64,000 bases of DNA from Weissella ceti (GTDB lineage: Bacteria > Bacillota > Bacilli > Lactobacillales > Lactobacillaceae), in the NCBI RefSeq assembly GCF_018394055.1, contig NZ_CP074441.1:372001-436000 (forward strand). Reading direction: 5' to 3'. Shown piece after piece: positions 42,963 through 52,739 of this stretch; the first letter of the stretch is position 1, and the number at the start of each line of letters is the position of its first letter. The notes under the pieces were generated by a model. The model was not told the DNA's origin and searched no databases. It saw nothing but the letters and a program-made list of their open reading frames with translations. A program made the translations under genes and the position numbers.

Positions 42963-44568
42963 ATGACAATATTAATTTCAATATTGCCAATTATTTTGCC
43001 AGTTATTCTATTAGGGATTTTGAATATGCCGGCGGTAAAAGGGATGTCAATTAGTGCACTAGTTGTGACATTGGCTGCGTTTTTCTATTGGGGAGTACCA
43101 GGGAATGCAATTGGTGCGTCGATTTTGCAGGGGATTCATAAGAGTTTGCCGATTGCCTGGATTTTGCTAGGAGCAATGCTTCTTTTGAAGGTACTACAAC
43201 ACACAGGTGCTATTGATCGAATTAACCTAGGGTTCATGAACCTAACACAAGACATGCGTCTACAAGCTGTTATGATTGCGTTCTTGTTTGGTTCATTGAT
43301 TGAAGGGGTATCTGGATTTGGAACACCAGCCATGGTTACAGGTCCATTATTGATTGCGTTGGGATTTAAGCCATTGTCAGCGGGTTTTCTTGGCATTGGT
43401 ATCAGATTCTACAGCTGTTTCATTTGGAGCCGTGGGAACGCCATTAACGGTTGGATTAAGTAATGCAGTGCCTGCTAATGAATTGGGACAAGTGGCAGCG
43501 CAAATTACACAAATCGAATTGTTTGTTGGAACATTCTTACCATTGATTTTGATTGGAATGTTGATTATGGTCTTACCTAATCAATATAAGACAAACCGTT
43601 TGAAGAGTTTGTTGGAAGTGACACCATGGTTGATCTTGATTGGATTAACATACACGGGAACTAGTTACATGGTTGTTCACTTTATCGGCTACGAAATGGC
43701 ATCTATTATTTCACCATTGGTTGCAATTGGTGTGAGTGTGCTAACGATTAAGTTGGGCATCTTGGTACCTAAGTCAGCCAAGGAAAACCCATGGCGTCAA
43801 GATGCTAAGACTGAAGAAAATGAAACAACTGTACACAGTGATATGCCATTGCTACTAGCTTGGATGCCATACATCTTGGTGGTGGTAGCATTGCTAGCAA
43901 CGAAGTTTATTGCACCATTGAAGGCGTTTATTAACACAGCATTTGATTTGTCATACCGTAACATCTTAGGCTTTGAAACCATTAAGTCAGATTGGTTAAT
44001 CTTAGCTAACCCAGGAACAATTTTGATCTTGGTAGCGATTATTACGCTGTATCTACAAGGTGGTCGCTGGCGTGCGTTCCAACCTAAGGCTGTTGATGTG
44101 ATCAAGGGAATGAAGGGAACCATGACAGCCTTGGTTGTGACGCTGATCATGGTTCAAGTCTTTACAAACTCTGTTTATAACACAAATGACTTGGTAAGCA
44201 TGCCACTATACCTAGCCTCAACATTAGCTGAATCATTAAGCGGTGTTTGGATTATGATTGCTCCAGTATTGGGTGCATTAGGGTCATTCATCACAGGAAG
44301 TGCAACAGTATCTACATTGACATTCTCATCAATCCAAGAAAATGTGGCTGTAGGAGCTGGGTTGAACCAATACCTAATCTTGGCATTGCAAGTTATTGGA
44401 TCAGCAGTTGGTAACATGATTTGTATCCACAACATTGTTGCAGCGGGTGGAGCTGTTGGCCTAAGTGGTAAAGAAGGAGATATTCTTCGTAAGACAATTA
44501 TTCCAGCCGTTATTTACATCAGCTTATTGATTATTGTTGGTCTAGTATTTGGGATGTTTGTTGGATAA
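42963..44568 (+). pseudogene. lldP: L-lactate permease, frameshifted
   Basis: A LldP/LctP-type lactate:proton symporter of about 535 residues, split between two frames. The first part (42963 to about 43385) reads LLGAMLLLKVLQHTGAIDRI and FGSLIEGVSGFGTPAMVTGP; the second (about 43388 to 44568) reads SDSTAVSFGAVGTPLTVGLS and continues to the end with normal family sequence. Removing one base from GGG (43382-43384) or TTTT (43385-43388) restores PLSAVFLALVSDSTAVSFG. The rest is intact and codon use is normal, so the lesion is recent or a sequencing error. AGGAGG precedes the ATG. Confidence 0.92.
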
Positions 44569-44572
44569 TAAT

Positions 44573-44600
44573 TTGAACATTTAGTTACTTTTGCTATAAT
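44573..44600 (+). promoter_or_regulatory. Promoter of a 56-aa membrane protein gene
   Basis: TTGAAC (44573-44578), 16-base spacer, TATAAT (44595-44600) with extended TGC. The following leader has two small hairpins (GGTAA...TTACC and GGTC...GACC). Confidence 0.85.
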
Positions 44601-44659
44601 GGTAAACATCAAGTTACCAATGTTAATACACAGGTCGATATTAGACCGGCGGGAGTGCT

Positions 44660-44830
44660 ATGTTAATTTTTAGTTTTATTGGAATATTCTTTGGCTTCAT
44701 CTTCCTAGGAGCAGGTGCTTACTTTTGGAATACTGAGCTAGTTGCTAAAGAAAACAAAATTGAATTCGTTATGATGGGAATTGGTGTCTTGCTACTATTG
44801 CTTAGTGCATTCATGATGTTCCGAACATAA
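44660..44830 (+). CDS. Small two-helix membrane protein, 56 aa, unknown
   Basis: A 56-residue frame starting MLIFSFIGIFFGFIFLGAGA with two membrane helices (about 2-22 and 36-53) joined by a charged loop (NTELVAKENKIEF). A strong promoter, a GGGAG site before the ATG and a terminator right after make this a convincing monocistronic small gene. No family recognised. TerC lies downstream but is outside its transcript. Confidence 0.82.
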   Translation: MLIFSFIGIFFGFIFLGAGAYFWNTELVAKENKIEFVMMGIGVLLLLLSAFMMFRT

Positions 44831-44841
44831 TGAAAAAAGAT

Positions 44842-44884
44842 AAACAATATGATTCACAACAATGTGAGTTGTATTGTTTTTTAT
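44842..44884 (+). terminator. Intrinsic terminator after the 56-aa gene
   Basis: AACAATA...TTCACA pairs with TGTGAG...TATTGTT around ACAA, then T-run. Confidence 0.82.
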
Positions 44885-44992
44885 TTATATAGAACGTGTA
44901 TATTTAGTTTGGTTTAAGTTTCACTCGTTACTTTCAATAGGTTAGGAATAATTGTGGAGATTCCTTGTGTCAAAATGAAAGATGAGTATTTC

Positions 44993-45949
44993 ATGGAAGT
45001 TAGTATTGGTTATTGGATTGGATTTTTTGCGTTTGTGTTAGTTATGTTGGCCTTGGATTTGGGGGTCTTTCATAAAAATAATGAAGCACCAACAATGAAG
45101 TCATCCTTACTTTGGAGCGCGTTTTGGATTGGTTTGGCATTCGTCTTTGCGGGTGGTGTCTGGGCAATCGGGGGATCAGCTCCAGCAATTGACTTTGTGA
45201 CAGCGTATCTGTTGGAAAAGTCATTAAGTATTGATAACTTGTTTATCTTTATTCTAGTCTTCACATTCTTCGGAATTGAAGCGAAGTATCAACACCGTTT
45301 GTTGTTCTGGGGTGTCTTTGGGGCGCTAGTTATGCGTGTCATTTTCATCTTCGGAGGTGCAGCATTGCTACACCAATTCGCTTGGTTGATGTACATCTTT
45401 GGAATTTTCTTGGTCTTTACTGGCTTCAAGATGTTCTTCGAAAAAGAGGGCGACCAAGACTTGAATGACAGTAAGATGATCAAGTTCTTCCGAAAGTTAT
45501 TGCCACTAAAGGAAGATGTTAAGGAACCGCATTTCGTGGTTCGTGAAAACGGGAAGCTATATGCAACGCAATTCTTGCTAGCATTGTTGTTCATCGAAGC
45601 ATCTGACTTGTTGTTCGCCGTTGATTCAATCCCAGCTGTATTGGCTGTGTCACAAGATACATTCATTGTTGTGACATCTAATATCTTTGCGATCATGGGA
45701 TTGCGTTCACTTTACTTCGCCTTAGCAGGTATCTTGCCAATGTTCCGCTACATTAAGTACGGATTGGCTGGAATTCTATCATTCATCGGATTGAAGATGA
45801 TTATCAATGAAGGAAGTAAGATGTTCGATTTGCCATTCTATATCTCAAACGTTGTCTCATTGACAGTGATTGTCGTATTATTGGCAGGTTCAATTGGTGC
45901 ATCAATTTGGGCAACCAAGCAAGAAGAAAAAGCAAAGCAACAATCTTAA
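44993..45949 (+). CDS. TerC family integral membrane protein
   Basis: A polytopic membrane protein (318 residues from this start) of the TerC family, linked to metal efflux (Mn) and tellurite resistance. Conserved acidic membrane residues are visible in LALDLGVFH, LLEKSLSIDNLFIF and LFIEASDLLFAVDSIPAVLA. The start is uncertain: ATG 44993 (MEVSIGYWIGFF) fits the family, ATG 44975 and GTG 44954 are in frame upstream, and no start has a strong ribosome site. Own terminator. Confidence 0.88.
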   Translation: MEVSIGYWIGFFAFVLVMLALDLGVFHKNNEAPTMKSSLLWSAFWIGLAFVFAGGVWAIGGSAPAIDFVTAYLLEKSLSIDNLFIFILVFTFFGIEAKYQHRLLFWGVFGALVMRVIFIFGGAALLHQFAWLMYIFGIFLVFTGFKMFFEKEGDQDLNDSKMIKFFRKLLPLKEDVKEPHFVVRENGKLYATQFLLALLFIEASDLLFAVDSIPAVLAVSQDTFIVVTSNIFAIMGLRSLYFALAGILPMFRYIKYGLAGILSFIGLKMIINEGSKMFDLPFYISNVVSLTVIVVLLAGSIGASIWATKQEEKAKQQS

Positions 45950-45961
45950 TTGTTAATTTGG

Positions 45962-45988
45962 AAAAAACAGCCTTCGGGCTGTTTTTTT
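45962..45988 (+). terminator. Intrinsic terminator after the TerC gene
   Basis: AAAAAACAGCC / GGCTGTTTTTT around a TTCG tetraloop, T-run. Confidence 0.95.
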
Positions 45989-45992
45989 ATTA

Positions 45993-46021
45993 GTGAAAAC
46001 GCTTCAAAAAAATGATATACT
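45993..46021 (+). promoter_or_regulatory. Promoter with overlapping cre site for 6-phosphogluconolactonase
   Basis: GTGAAA (45993-45998), 17-base spacer, TATACT (46016-46021) with extended TGA. The sequence TGAAAACGCTTCAA (45994-46007) matches the lactococcal cre consensus WGWAARCGYTWWMA with one mismatch and covers the -35 box, suggesting CcpA repression. Confidence 0.75.
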
Positions 46022-46055
46022 AAGTTTATATTTTAAGAGATGAGGGGTTTTTGTT

Positions 46056-47078
46056 ATGTCAGAGAAGATTTTATTTGGAACTTACACGAAGTCAACATCA
46101 AAGGGAATTTACCAAGCAACATTTGATGATGCCACAGGAGAAATGGGACCTGTTGAATTGGTTGCTGAAGTAGGATCACCAACCTATGTTGCCTTGAGCA
46201 AGGCCAACAAGTTGTACGCTGTTGACCGTAATGGTGATCAAGGTGGGGTTGCTACTTTGGATTACGCAGAAGGAAAGGCAACAATGGAACAAGAAGTTCT
46301 TGAACCAGGAGCCTCAGCAGCCTACGTTGCAGTTGATGAAGATCGTCAATTCGTATATACAGCCAACTATCACCGTGGTTTGGTGCAAGTTTTCAAGATT
46401 GAAGCTGATGGGCAATTGACTGAAACTGACCGTTACCAAGCTGAAGGTAAGGGACCTCGCCCAGAACAAGGATCATCACACATGCACTTCTTTAACGTTG
46501 CGCCTGATGGTCGTTTGGTCGCTGTTGATCTTGGTTCAGACAATGTTGTGACATTTGACTTGTCAGATGACGGTAAGTTGACTATTGCGAACACATTTGT
46601 CACAGAACCAGGTTACGGACCTCGTCACATTCGTTTCAGTGCTGATGGCAAGTATGCTTACCTACTAGGTGAACTATCATCAAAGTTGACTGTTATGACA
46701 TACAACGCCGATGGTTCATTCACACCATTGCAAGTTGTTTCTACAATCCCAGCTGATTGGACAGAACACAACGGAACTGCTGCGATTTACTTGTCAGATG
46801 ACAACCGTTTCTTGTACAGCACTAACCGTGGTCACAACTCAATGGCCGTGTTTGCGATTCAAGAAGGTGGTGCAAAGGTTGAATTGATTCAATTGATTAG
46901 CACAGAAGGTGACTTCCCACGTGATTTCGCCTTGTCACCATCAAACAAGTTCTTGATTGCTGCCAACCAAAATACAGATAACGCCACAATTTACGAACGA
47001 AATGCTGAAACAGGAATGTTGACGCTAAAGGAAAAGGATATCTTTGTTCCTGAAGGTGTTCGTGTTGTCTTTATCTAA
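46056..47078 (+). CDS. pgl: Lactonase family protein (6-phosphogluconolactonase type)
   Basis: A 340-residue seven-bladed beta-propeller lactonase of the YbhE/Pgl type, which hydrolyses 6-phosphogluconolactone in the oxidative pentose phosphate/phosphoketolase route. Start LFGTYTKSTSKGIYQATF, blades with GSPTYVALSKANKLYAV, and the conserved GYGPRHIRFSADGKYAYLL and DFPRDFALSPSNKFLIAA. GATGAGGGG precedes the ATG. Fits a heterofermentative metabolism; the exact lactone is inferred from family. Confidence 0.88.
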   Translation: MSEKILFGTYTKSTSKGIYQATFDDATGEMGPVELVAEVGSPTYVALSKANKLYAVDRNGDQGGVATLDYAEGKATMEQEVLEPGASAAYVAVDEDRQFVYTANYHRGLVQVFKIEADGQLTETDRYQAEGKGPRPEQGSSHMHFFNVAPDGRLVAVDLGSDNVVTFDLSDDGKLTIANTFVTEPGYGPRHIRFSADGKYAYLLGELSSKLTVMTYNADGSFTPLQVVSTIPADWTEHNGTAAIYLSDDNRFLYSTNRGHNSMAVFAIQEGGAKVELIQLISTEGDFPRDFALSPSNKFLIAANQNTDNATIYERNAETGMLTLKEKDIFVPEGVRVVFI

Positions 47079-47109
47079 GAGCTAAAGGCTTTAATAAGAT
47101 TCAATCAAT

Positions 47110-47147
47110 AGCACGGATGACAATGTCATCCGTGCTATAATTTTTTT
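47110..47147 (+). terminator. Terminator after pgl, overlapping the trmL -10 element
   Basis: AGCACGGATGA pairs perfectly with TCATCCGTGCT around CAATG, followed by ATAATTTTTTT. The right arm and tail contain TGCTATAAT (47133-47141), an extended -10 promoter that may serve trmL. Confidence 0.88.
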
Positions 47148-47196
47148 AAATGAGTATTTTTACATAAATAACTCGACACCGTTGGAGGAAAGATAC

Positions 47197-47712
47197 ATGA
47201 GCACGAATCACATTGTTTTATTTGAACCACAAATGCCAGCTAACACGGGAAATATGGCCCGTACGGCTACTGGAACAAACACAAAGCTACACATCATCGA
47301 ACCAATTCCTTTTGAACTAGATGACAAGCACGTTAAGCGTGCAGGATTAGATTACTGGGATACTGTGGATATTACCATTCACAAGAACCTACCAGCTTTT
47401 ATGGACACATTGAGCGAAACCGATCAACTATTCTTGATCTCAAAGTTTGCGCCACAATCATACCACCAAGCTGATTACACAAACCCCGACCATGATTACT
47501 ACTTCATGTTTGGGAAGGAAACAACAGGGTTACCAGAAATGTTCATGAAGGAACATGCTGAAAAGGCCTTGCGTATTCCACAAAACGATACTCACATTCG
47601 TTCTTTGAATGTGTCAAATACAGCCTCAATCATTATCTATGAAGCATTGCGTCAACAAGGATTCCCGAACCTAGATCTTACGCATGATTACGACTACGAC
47701 AAGTTGAAGTAG
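47197..47712 (+). CDS. trmL: tRNA (cytidine(34)-2'-O)-methyltransferase
   Basis: SPOUT-family enzyme that 2'-O-methylates the wobble base of certain leucine tRNAs. The 171-residue protein has [20 protein letters not shown] (motif 1), [12 protein letters not shown] (motif 2) and [20 protein letters not shown] (motif 3, knot). ATG 47197 follows TTGGAGGAAAG. ftsK starts 8 bases after the stop. Confidence 0.95.
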   Translation: MSTNHIVLFEPQMPANTGNMARTATGTNTKLHIIEPIPFELDDKHVKRAGLDYWDTVDITIHKNLPAFMDTLSETDQLFLISKFAPQSYHQADYTNPDHDYYFMFGKETTGLPEMFMKEHAEKALRIPQNDTHIRSLNVSNTASIIIYEALRQQGFPNLDLTHDYDYDKLK

Positions 47713-47720
47713 GAGGGGTT

Positions 47721-50444
47721 ATGGCTGCGAAAACAACGAAAACAAAAAAGCCAGCGGCCAAGCGCAAAACAAGCAAAAAGAAAACACAGAATGATTGGTT
47801 GTCTCAACACTGGGGGCAACTAACAGCGTTAGCTTTAACGTTATGTACTGTGTTTGCGATTTTGCAAGTAGGACTATTAGGTAAGTTCTTTGCGAATTGT
47901 GTTCGCTGGATCGTCGGTGGAAGTTATCAATTCCTGCTTTTGATTGCTTTGATGCCTTTATTAGTCCTAGTGGCATATGCCCAATGGCCTAAGCGTTTCA
48001 AGACACATCATTACGTTGGATTTGCGATCTTCTACGCAGGTATTATGTTGGTGAATTCAATTTTGTTCTTTTCACCAAAGCATATGTACATTGATTTAGC
48101 ATCAAAAGTGACACAATTCATTAACCAAGACTTTGCCAATCATTCTAGCGCTACACCGGTTGGTGGAGGAGTCTTGGGGGCTCAATTCTATGAATGGACG
48201 CATATGATTGCTGGAAACTTCGGCGCTTGGTTAGTTGCTATCTTGATGTTGATTGGTGGATTTGTTGTGATGTTCAAGGTACCAGTACGAGAAGTATTCG
48301 ATAACTTCTTTACCCTTGCGGAAGGGACTGGGGATTTTGTGCAAACACAAGCAAGTCAAGTACATGATGTGGTAACAGAGAAGGTAACAACTTTCCGTGA
48401 AAACCAACGTCAAAACATGACAGATGTGTTTAAAGATAATCCTTTCAGCACAGAAGCTGAAAAGGCCGAAGAAATATCTGCTAGTGCAACCAAGGGTGCA
48501 AGTATCACGAAGAGTAAGAAGCGTAAGCCGGACTTCGAACAGGAAGTAACGACAACAGGCGCTGATTATTCACCGCCTGAAATTATTGCACCGGAACCAC
48601 AAGTCGCTAAGGTACAATCTGCTCCAGTGACAAAACCACAAGCAGTACCGGTCACAAATACAATGAAGTCTATGGATTTGCCACCATTGCCGCCAGAACC
48701 TATCTATGATGATGACTTTGTTCCTGGGGATGTGATTCAATCTGCTGATGAAATGGTTGATCCAATTACGATTCAACCTGATCTACCAGAAGCCGCAATT
48801 GATGATACGTTATCACATGCAGCAATTTTTGGTCATGATGATGCAAAGACATCACCTAAGACAACGGCCAAGCCAAATAGTTTTGGTCACGTTGAACCTA
48901 CGACGCAAACGATGCCGACTGTAGACGTCGATGCAAGTGGATTAGGGAATGTTATTGATGATCGAGACTATGATCTACCAACAACAGACTTGATGACAGA
49001 AATTGGTTCTACTGATCAATCAGCTGAACGTGATGCATTGAATGAAAAGGCGCGTCTACTGCATGAAACATTGAAAAGCTTTAATATCAATGCAACCGTA
49101 GAAAAGGTTGTGCTCGGACCAACGGTTACACAATACGAAATTAAGCCCGCTGTTGGGGTTAAGGTATCTAAGATTCAAAATCTTGCCGATGACCTTGCCC
49201 TAGCATTGGCAGCTAAGTCATTACGTATTGAAGCGCCAATTCCTGGTAAGAATGTTGTTGGAATCGAAGTTGCCAATGATCAACAAGCAACTGTTGGTTT
49301 CCGTGACATGATGGATGAAGCGGGCATCGATACTGAAAACCCATTGGTTGTGCCAATTGGTCGCGGAGTAACAAGTGGTGTCGTTAAGATGGACTTGACG
49401 AAGATGCCACACTTGTTGATTGCCGGATCTACTGGATCAGGTAAGTCTGTTGCCATCAACGGTATTCTAGCGTCAATCTTGCTACAAGCGAAGCCAAGTC
49501 AAGTGCGGTTGATGTTGGTTGACCCAAAGAAGGTTGAATTGTCTGTTTATAATGACATCCCACATTTGATTACACCAGTTGTGTCAGACCCAAAGAAGGC
49601 GTCATTGGGATTGAAGAAGGTTGTTGCTGAAATGGATCGTCGCTTCAAGGTTTTGGCTGAAGAAGGGGTCCGTAACATTGATGGATACAACCGTTTTGTG
49701 CAAAAACATAATGCCACAAGTACTGAATCTGTCTTACAAGAAATGCCATACCTAGTCGTTATTATCGACGAATTGGCTGACTTGATGATGACATCTTCGG
49801 TTTCTGGCGATGTTGAAAATTCAATTGTGCGTATTGCCCAATTGGGGCGTGCCGCTGGAATTCACATGATTGTTGCAACACAACGTCCGTCAGTTGATAT
49901 CATTACTGGATTGATCAAGGCCAATGTGCCATCACGTATGGCCTTTGCTGTTTCATCTGGAATTGATTCGCGAACTATTTTGGATTCTAATGGAGCTGAA
50001 AAGTTGCTAGGACGTGGAGACATGTTGTTCTCGCCAATTGGTTCAAGCGGACCACAACGTGTGCAAGGAGCCTTCTTGAGTGATGAAGATGTTGAGAATT
50101 TGACAGACTTCATTAAAGCACAAGGTGAGGCACAATATGATGATGCAATGACTGTATCTGAAGCTGAAATGCAAAGCCTAGAACAAGGTGATTCAGGGGA
50201 TGGGAATGATTTAGATGAGCAATGGGACGATGTACTTGAATTTGTACTTCGTGCGAATGGCGCATCAACGTCATCTATCCAACGTCACTTTAAGATGGGA
50301 TATAATCGTGCAGGACGTATTGTTGATGATATGGCTGATCGCGGCTTGATAGGGGGACCGAATGGTTCTAAGCCACGTGAAGTACATTTCACCGCTGAAA
50401 TGTTGCCATCATTACGACGTAATGCGCAAAACAAACCTATGTAA
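47721..50444 (+). CDS. ftsK: DNA translocase FtsK/SpoIIIE
   Basis: A septal DNA pump that clears chromosomes from the division site. The 907-residue protein has a basic N-terminus, four or so membrane helices (about 30-190), a long Pro/Asp-rich linker (about 200-430), the motor with Walker A AGSTGSGKSVAINGI and Walker B VVIIDELADLMM, and the C-terminal winged-helix gamma domain (STSSIQRHFKMGYNRAGRI) that reads KOPS/SRS-like signals. AGGAGG precedes the ATG. Confidence 0.97.
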   Translation: MAAKTTKTKKPAAKRKTSKKKTQNDWLSQHWGQLTALALTLCTVFAILQVGLLGKFFANCVRWIVGGSYQFLLLIALMPLLVLVAYAQWPKRFKTHHYVGFAIFYAGIMLVNSILFFSPKHMYIDLASKVTQFINQDFANHSSATPVGGGVLGAQFYEWTHMIAGNFGAWLVAILMLIGGFVVMFKVPVREVFDNFFTLAEGTGDFVQTQASQVHDVVTEKVTTFRENQRQNMTDVFKDNPFSTEAEKAEEISASATKGASITKSKKRKPDFEQEVTTTGADYSPPEIIAPEPQVAKVQSAPVTKPQAVPVTNTMKSMDLPPLPPEPIYDDDFVPGDVIQSADEMVDPITIQPDLPEAAIDDTLSHAAIFGHDDAKTSPKTTAKPNSFGHVEPTTQTMPTVDVDASGLGNVIDDRDYDLPTTDLMTEIGSTDQSAERDALNEKARLLHETLKSFNINATVEKVVLGPTVTQYEIKPAVGVKVSKIQNLADDLALALAAKSLRIEAPIPGKNVVGIEVANDQQATVGFRDMMDEAGIDTENPLVVPIGRGVTSGVVKMDLTKMPHLLIAGSTGSGKSVAINGILASILLQAKPSQVRLMLVDPKKVELSVYNDIPHLITPVVSDPKKASLGLKKVVAEMDRRFKVLAEEGVRNIDGYNRFVQKHNATSTESVLQEMPYLVVIIDELADLMMTSSVSGDVENSIVRIAQLGRAAGIHMIVATQRPSVDIITGLIKANVPSRMAFAVSSGIDSRTILDSNGAEKLLGRGDMLFSPIGSSGPQRVQGAFLSDEDVENLTDFIKAQGEAQYDDAMTVSEAEMQSLEQGDSGDGNDLDEQWDDVLEFVLRANGASTSSIQRHFKMGYNRAGRIVDDMADRGLIGGPNGSKPREVHFTAEMLPSLRRNAQNKPM

Positions 50445-50449
50445 TTAAG

Positions 50450-50477
50450 AACCAGATATCTTAGGATATCTGGTTTT
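50450..50477 (+). terminator. Intrinsic terminator after ftsK
   Basis: Perfect 11-bp stem AACCAGATATC / GATATCTGGTT around TTAG, then T-run. Confidence 0.94.
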
Positions 50478-50589
50478 TCTTTTTGATTATTTGTTAAGGT
50501 TACATACTAAATGTCTCAAAATTTAAAAGTATGAACTGATAAATGGTATAATTAGGCAAAATATATGAGAAGTGAAGGGAGTAGTCACA

Positions 50590-51489
50590 GTGATTGAATT
50601 AACACACTTAACAAAACACTTTGGCGACAAAGTTGCGGTCAATGATCTAAACCTAACGATTCAACCAGGTGAAGTGATGGGACTGATTGGACAGAATGGT
50701 GCGGGAAAGACGACAACTTTCCGTATGATTTTAGACTTCATTACGCCAACAAATGGAACAGTTCTATGGGATGGACAACCACTTGATGCGCACAAACGTC
50801 AAAAGCTAGGTTTCTTGCCAGAAGAACGTGGTCTATATCAAAAGCAGACAATTGAAAATCAAGTGGTCTACTTCGCTGAATTACATGGGATGAAGCGTCA
50901 AGATGCTAAAATTGCGTTACGTGATTGGATGAAGCGCCTAGACGTTGTTGGGAAACCAGAAGATAAAGTGCAATCTTTGTCAAAAGGAAATGCGCAAAAA
51001 ATCCAACTCATCTCAACGGTTATTTTTGAACCAGAATTCTTGATTTTGGATGAACCATTTTCAGGATTGGATCCAGTGAATACCGAACTGATGATGCGTG
51101 AAATTAAGCGTTTGAAGCAGAATGGGGCTAAAATTCTATTTAGTTCACATGATATGTCAGGAGTTGAACATCTTTCGGACAAAATCACAATGTTGCGACA
51201 CGGAGACACGGTTTTACAAGGAACGCCCGTAGACATCCGCGAATCATTTGGACGTAGTGAAATCTACCTTGAGTCATCAGTTACGAATGAACGTTTGCTT
51301 CAAATCAATGGCGTAGATAACATTGAAAATGAAGGGGCCGGACGTAAGATTCATTTGACCGATCCAGAAGTCGGGAAAGATGTCTTTAAACTTGTGGCTG
51401 AAGATGGATATGTACCAGTCTTTGCGCAAACACCACCGACAATGGATGAAGTTTTCCGTCGTGAAGTCGCTGCAGGAGGTGATCAATAA
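50590..51489 (+). CDS. ABC transporter ATP-binding protein (NatA-like)
   Basis: A 299-residue ABC ATPase with Walker A LIGQNGAGKTTTFRM, signature LSKGNAQKIQL (a KGN variant of SGGQ, common in this subfamily), Walker B FLILDEPFSGLDPV and switch His in FSSHDMS. A C-terminal DUF4162-like domain follows. It pairs with the ABC-2 permease whose start overlaps its stop by one base. The pattern resembles NatAB/YhaQP sodium or drug exporters; substrate unknown. GTG 50590 is chosen because GGGAG lies 8 bases upstream. Confidence 0.9.
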   Translation: MIELTHLTKHFGDKVAVNDLNLTIQPGEVMGLIGQNGAGKTTTFRMILDFITPTNGTVLWDGQPLDAHKRQKLGFLPEERGLYQKQTIENQVVYFAELHGMKRQDAKIALRDWMKRLDVVGKPEDKVQSLSKGNAQKIQLISTVIFEPEFLILDEPFSGLDPVNTELMMREIKRLKQNGAKILFSSHDMSGVEHLSDKITMLRHGDTVLQGTPVDIRESFGRSEIYLESSVTNERLLQINGVDNIENEGAGRKIHLTDPEVGKDVFKLVAEDGYVPVFAQTPPTMDEVFRREVAAGGDQ

Positions 51490-52724
51490 TGTTTATGAGA
51501 CAATTATGGTTAGTCATGAAGCAAACATTTATGACCCGTGTTAAAACAGGTGGTTATTGGATGTTGGTGCTATCACCTTTGTTGATTGTTGCGTTTATTG
51601 GCGGTATAACATTTGTGACGAATGCAATGAACAGTTCTGATACGCCAACTGTGGCAGTAGTCAATCAACCTGCATTGACGAAGGTTCTAAATGCAGATAA
51701 AAATTTAGATGCGAAGTTAGTAGATGTTTCATCTAAAACGGCTGCTGAAAATGATTTAGCTGCTAAAAAGATTGATGGTTTGTTGACTGAACAAGATGGG
51801 AAATACACGTATTCATATACATCAGAATCACACACAATTGATCAAAATAACCTTCAGGTGTCCCTGAACCAATTTACGATGATGAATAAAGCGCAGGGTC
51901 TAAAGTTGACGACTGAAGAATTAACATCTTTGATGACCCCTCCCGCACTAAGTATGGTTATGCAAAGTAACAAAGGGCAAGCTGATGGTGGATTAGCAAA
52001 GGCTGCTAATTTTGCATTAGCTGGGGCGTTAGGTATTCTTATTTTTGTGTTTTTGAGTGCTTATGTAAGTATGATTGCCCAAGAAATTGCGAACGAAAAA
52101 TCATCACGAATCATGGAGATTTTGTTGGCAATGACTTCACCAGCTGTACAATTTTTTGGTAAGATTAGTGGAATTGCCTTATTGGCGATTTTACATGCTG
52201 CGATTTATGTTGCTGTTGGAATTGGGGTCGCTATCGTTGCGCCCAAAAATGAAATGTTGCTAAAAGCAAAGTCAGTTGTTGCCGGTGTCGATTGGGGCTT
52301 TGGTGTGATGACTATTGCGATTGTGTTTGTAGCCATCGTGTTATATATGGTCTTGACTGCCATGATTGCAGCAATGGTAAATGATTTAAGTCAAGTGCAA
52401 CAAGCAGTGTCACCAGTGACATACTTATCAATGATTAGTTATATGTTAACGTTTATGTTGAGTGGTAACTCACATAACATTATTTTGCAAGGTTTGTCAT
52501 ACTTGCCGTTCTTCTCACAAACACTAATGCCTGCGCGTCTAGGTTTGCAATATGCAACTATGACAGATGCAGCTGTTGCGTTGATACTAGAACTTCTAGC
52601 ATTAATTGTGTTGGGATACTATGGATTACGCGTATACAAGAAGAATGTGTTAACGTATCAAGAGGGAAGTTTGTTTAAGCCGATTTGGCGAGGAATGACA
52701 CGTATATTTAAGAAAAAGATTTAA
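51489..52724 (+). CDS. ABC-2 type permease (NatB-like)
   Basis: A 411-residue permease with an N-terminal membrane helix (VLSPLLIVAFIGGITFV), a large extracytoplasmic domain (about 45-170) and five or six C-terminal helices; the coupling segment EIANEKSSRIMEILLAMTSP is the ABC-2/NatB hallmark. The start codon overlaps the ATPase stop (TAATG) with AGGAGG upstream. Exporter substrate is unknown. Confidence 0.9.
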   Translation: MFMRQLWLVMKQTFMTRVKTGGYWMLVLSPLLIVAFIGGITFVTNAMNSSDTPTVAVVNQPALTKVLNADKNLDAKLVDVSSKTAAENDLAAKKIDGLLTEQDGKYTYSYTSESHTIDQNNLQVSLNQFTMMNKAQGLKLTTEELTSLMTPPALSMVMQSNKGQADGGLAKAANFALAGALGILIFVFLSAYVSMIAQEIANEKSSRIMEILLAMTSPAVQFFGKISGIALLAILHAAIYVAVGIGVAIVAPKNEMLLKAKSVVAGVDWGFGVMTIAIVFVAIVLYMVLTAMIAAMVNDLSQVQQAVSPVTYLSMISYMLTFMLSGNSHNIILQGLSYLPFFSQTLMPARLGLQYATMTDAAVALILELLALIVLGYYGLRVYKKNVLTYQEGSLFKPIWRGMTRIFKKKI

Positions 52725-52739
52725 GAGGAGTAGGAACAT

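Noticed and set aside
43354-43463. Two overlapping separate genes at the lactate permease
   Set aside because: Both parts belong to one permease family protein and join seamlessly after a one-base correction, so one broken gene is the simpler reading. A programmed frameshift was considered but no classical slippery site or stimulator is visible.
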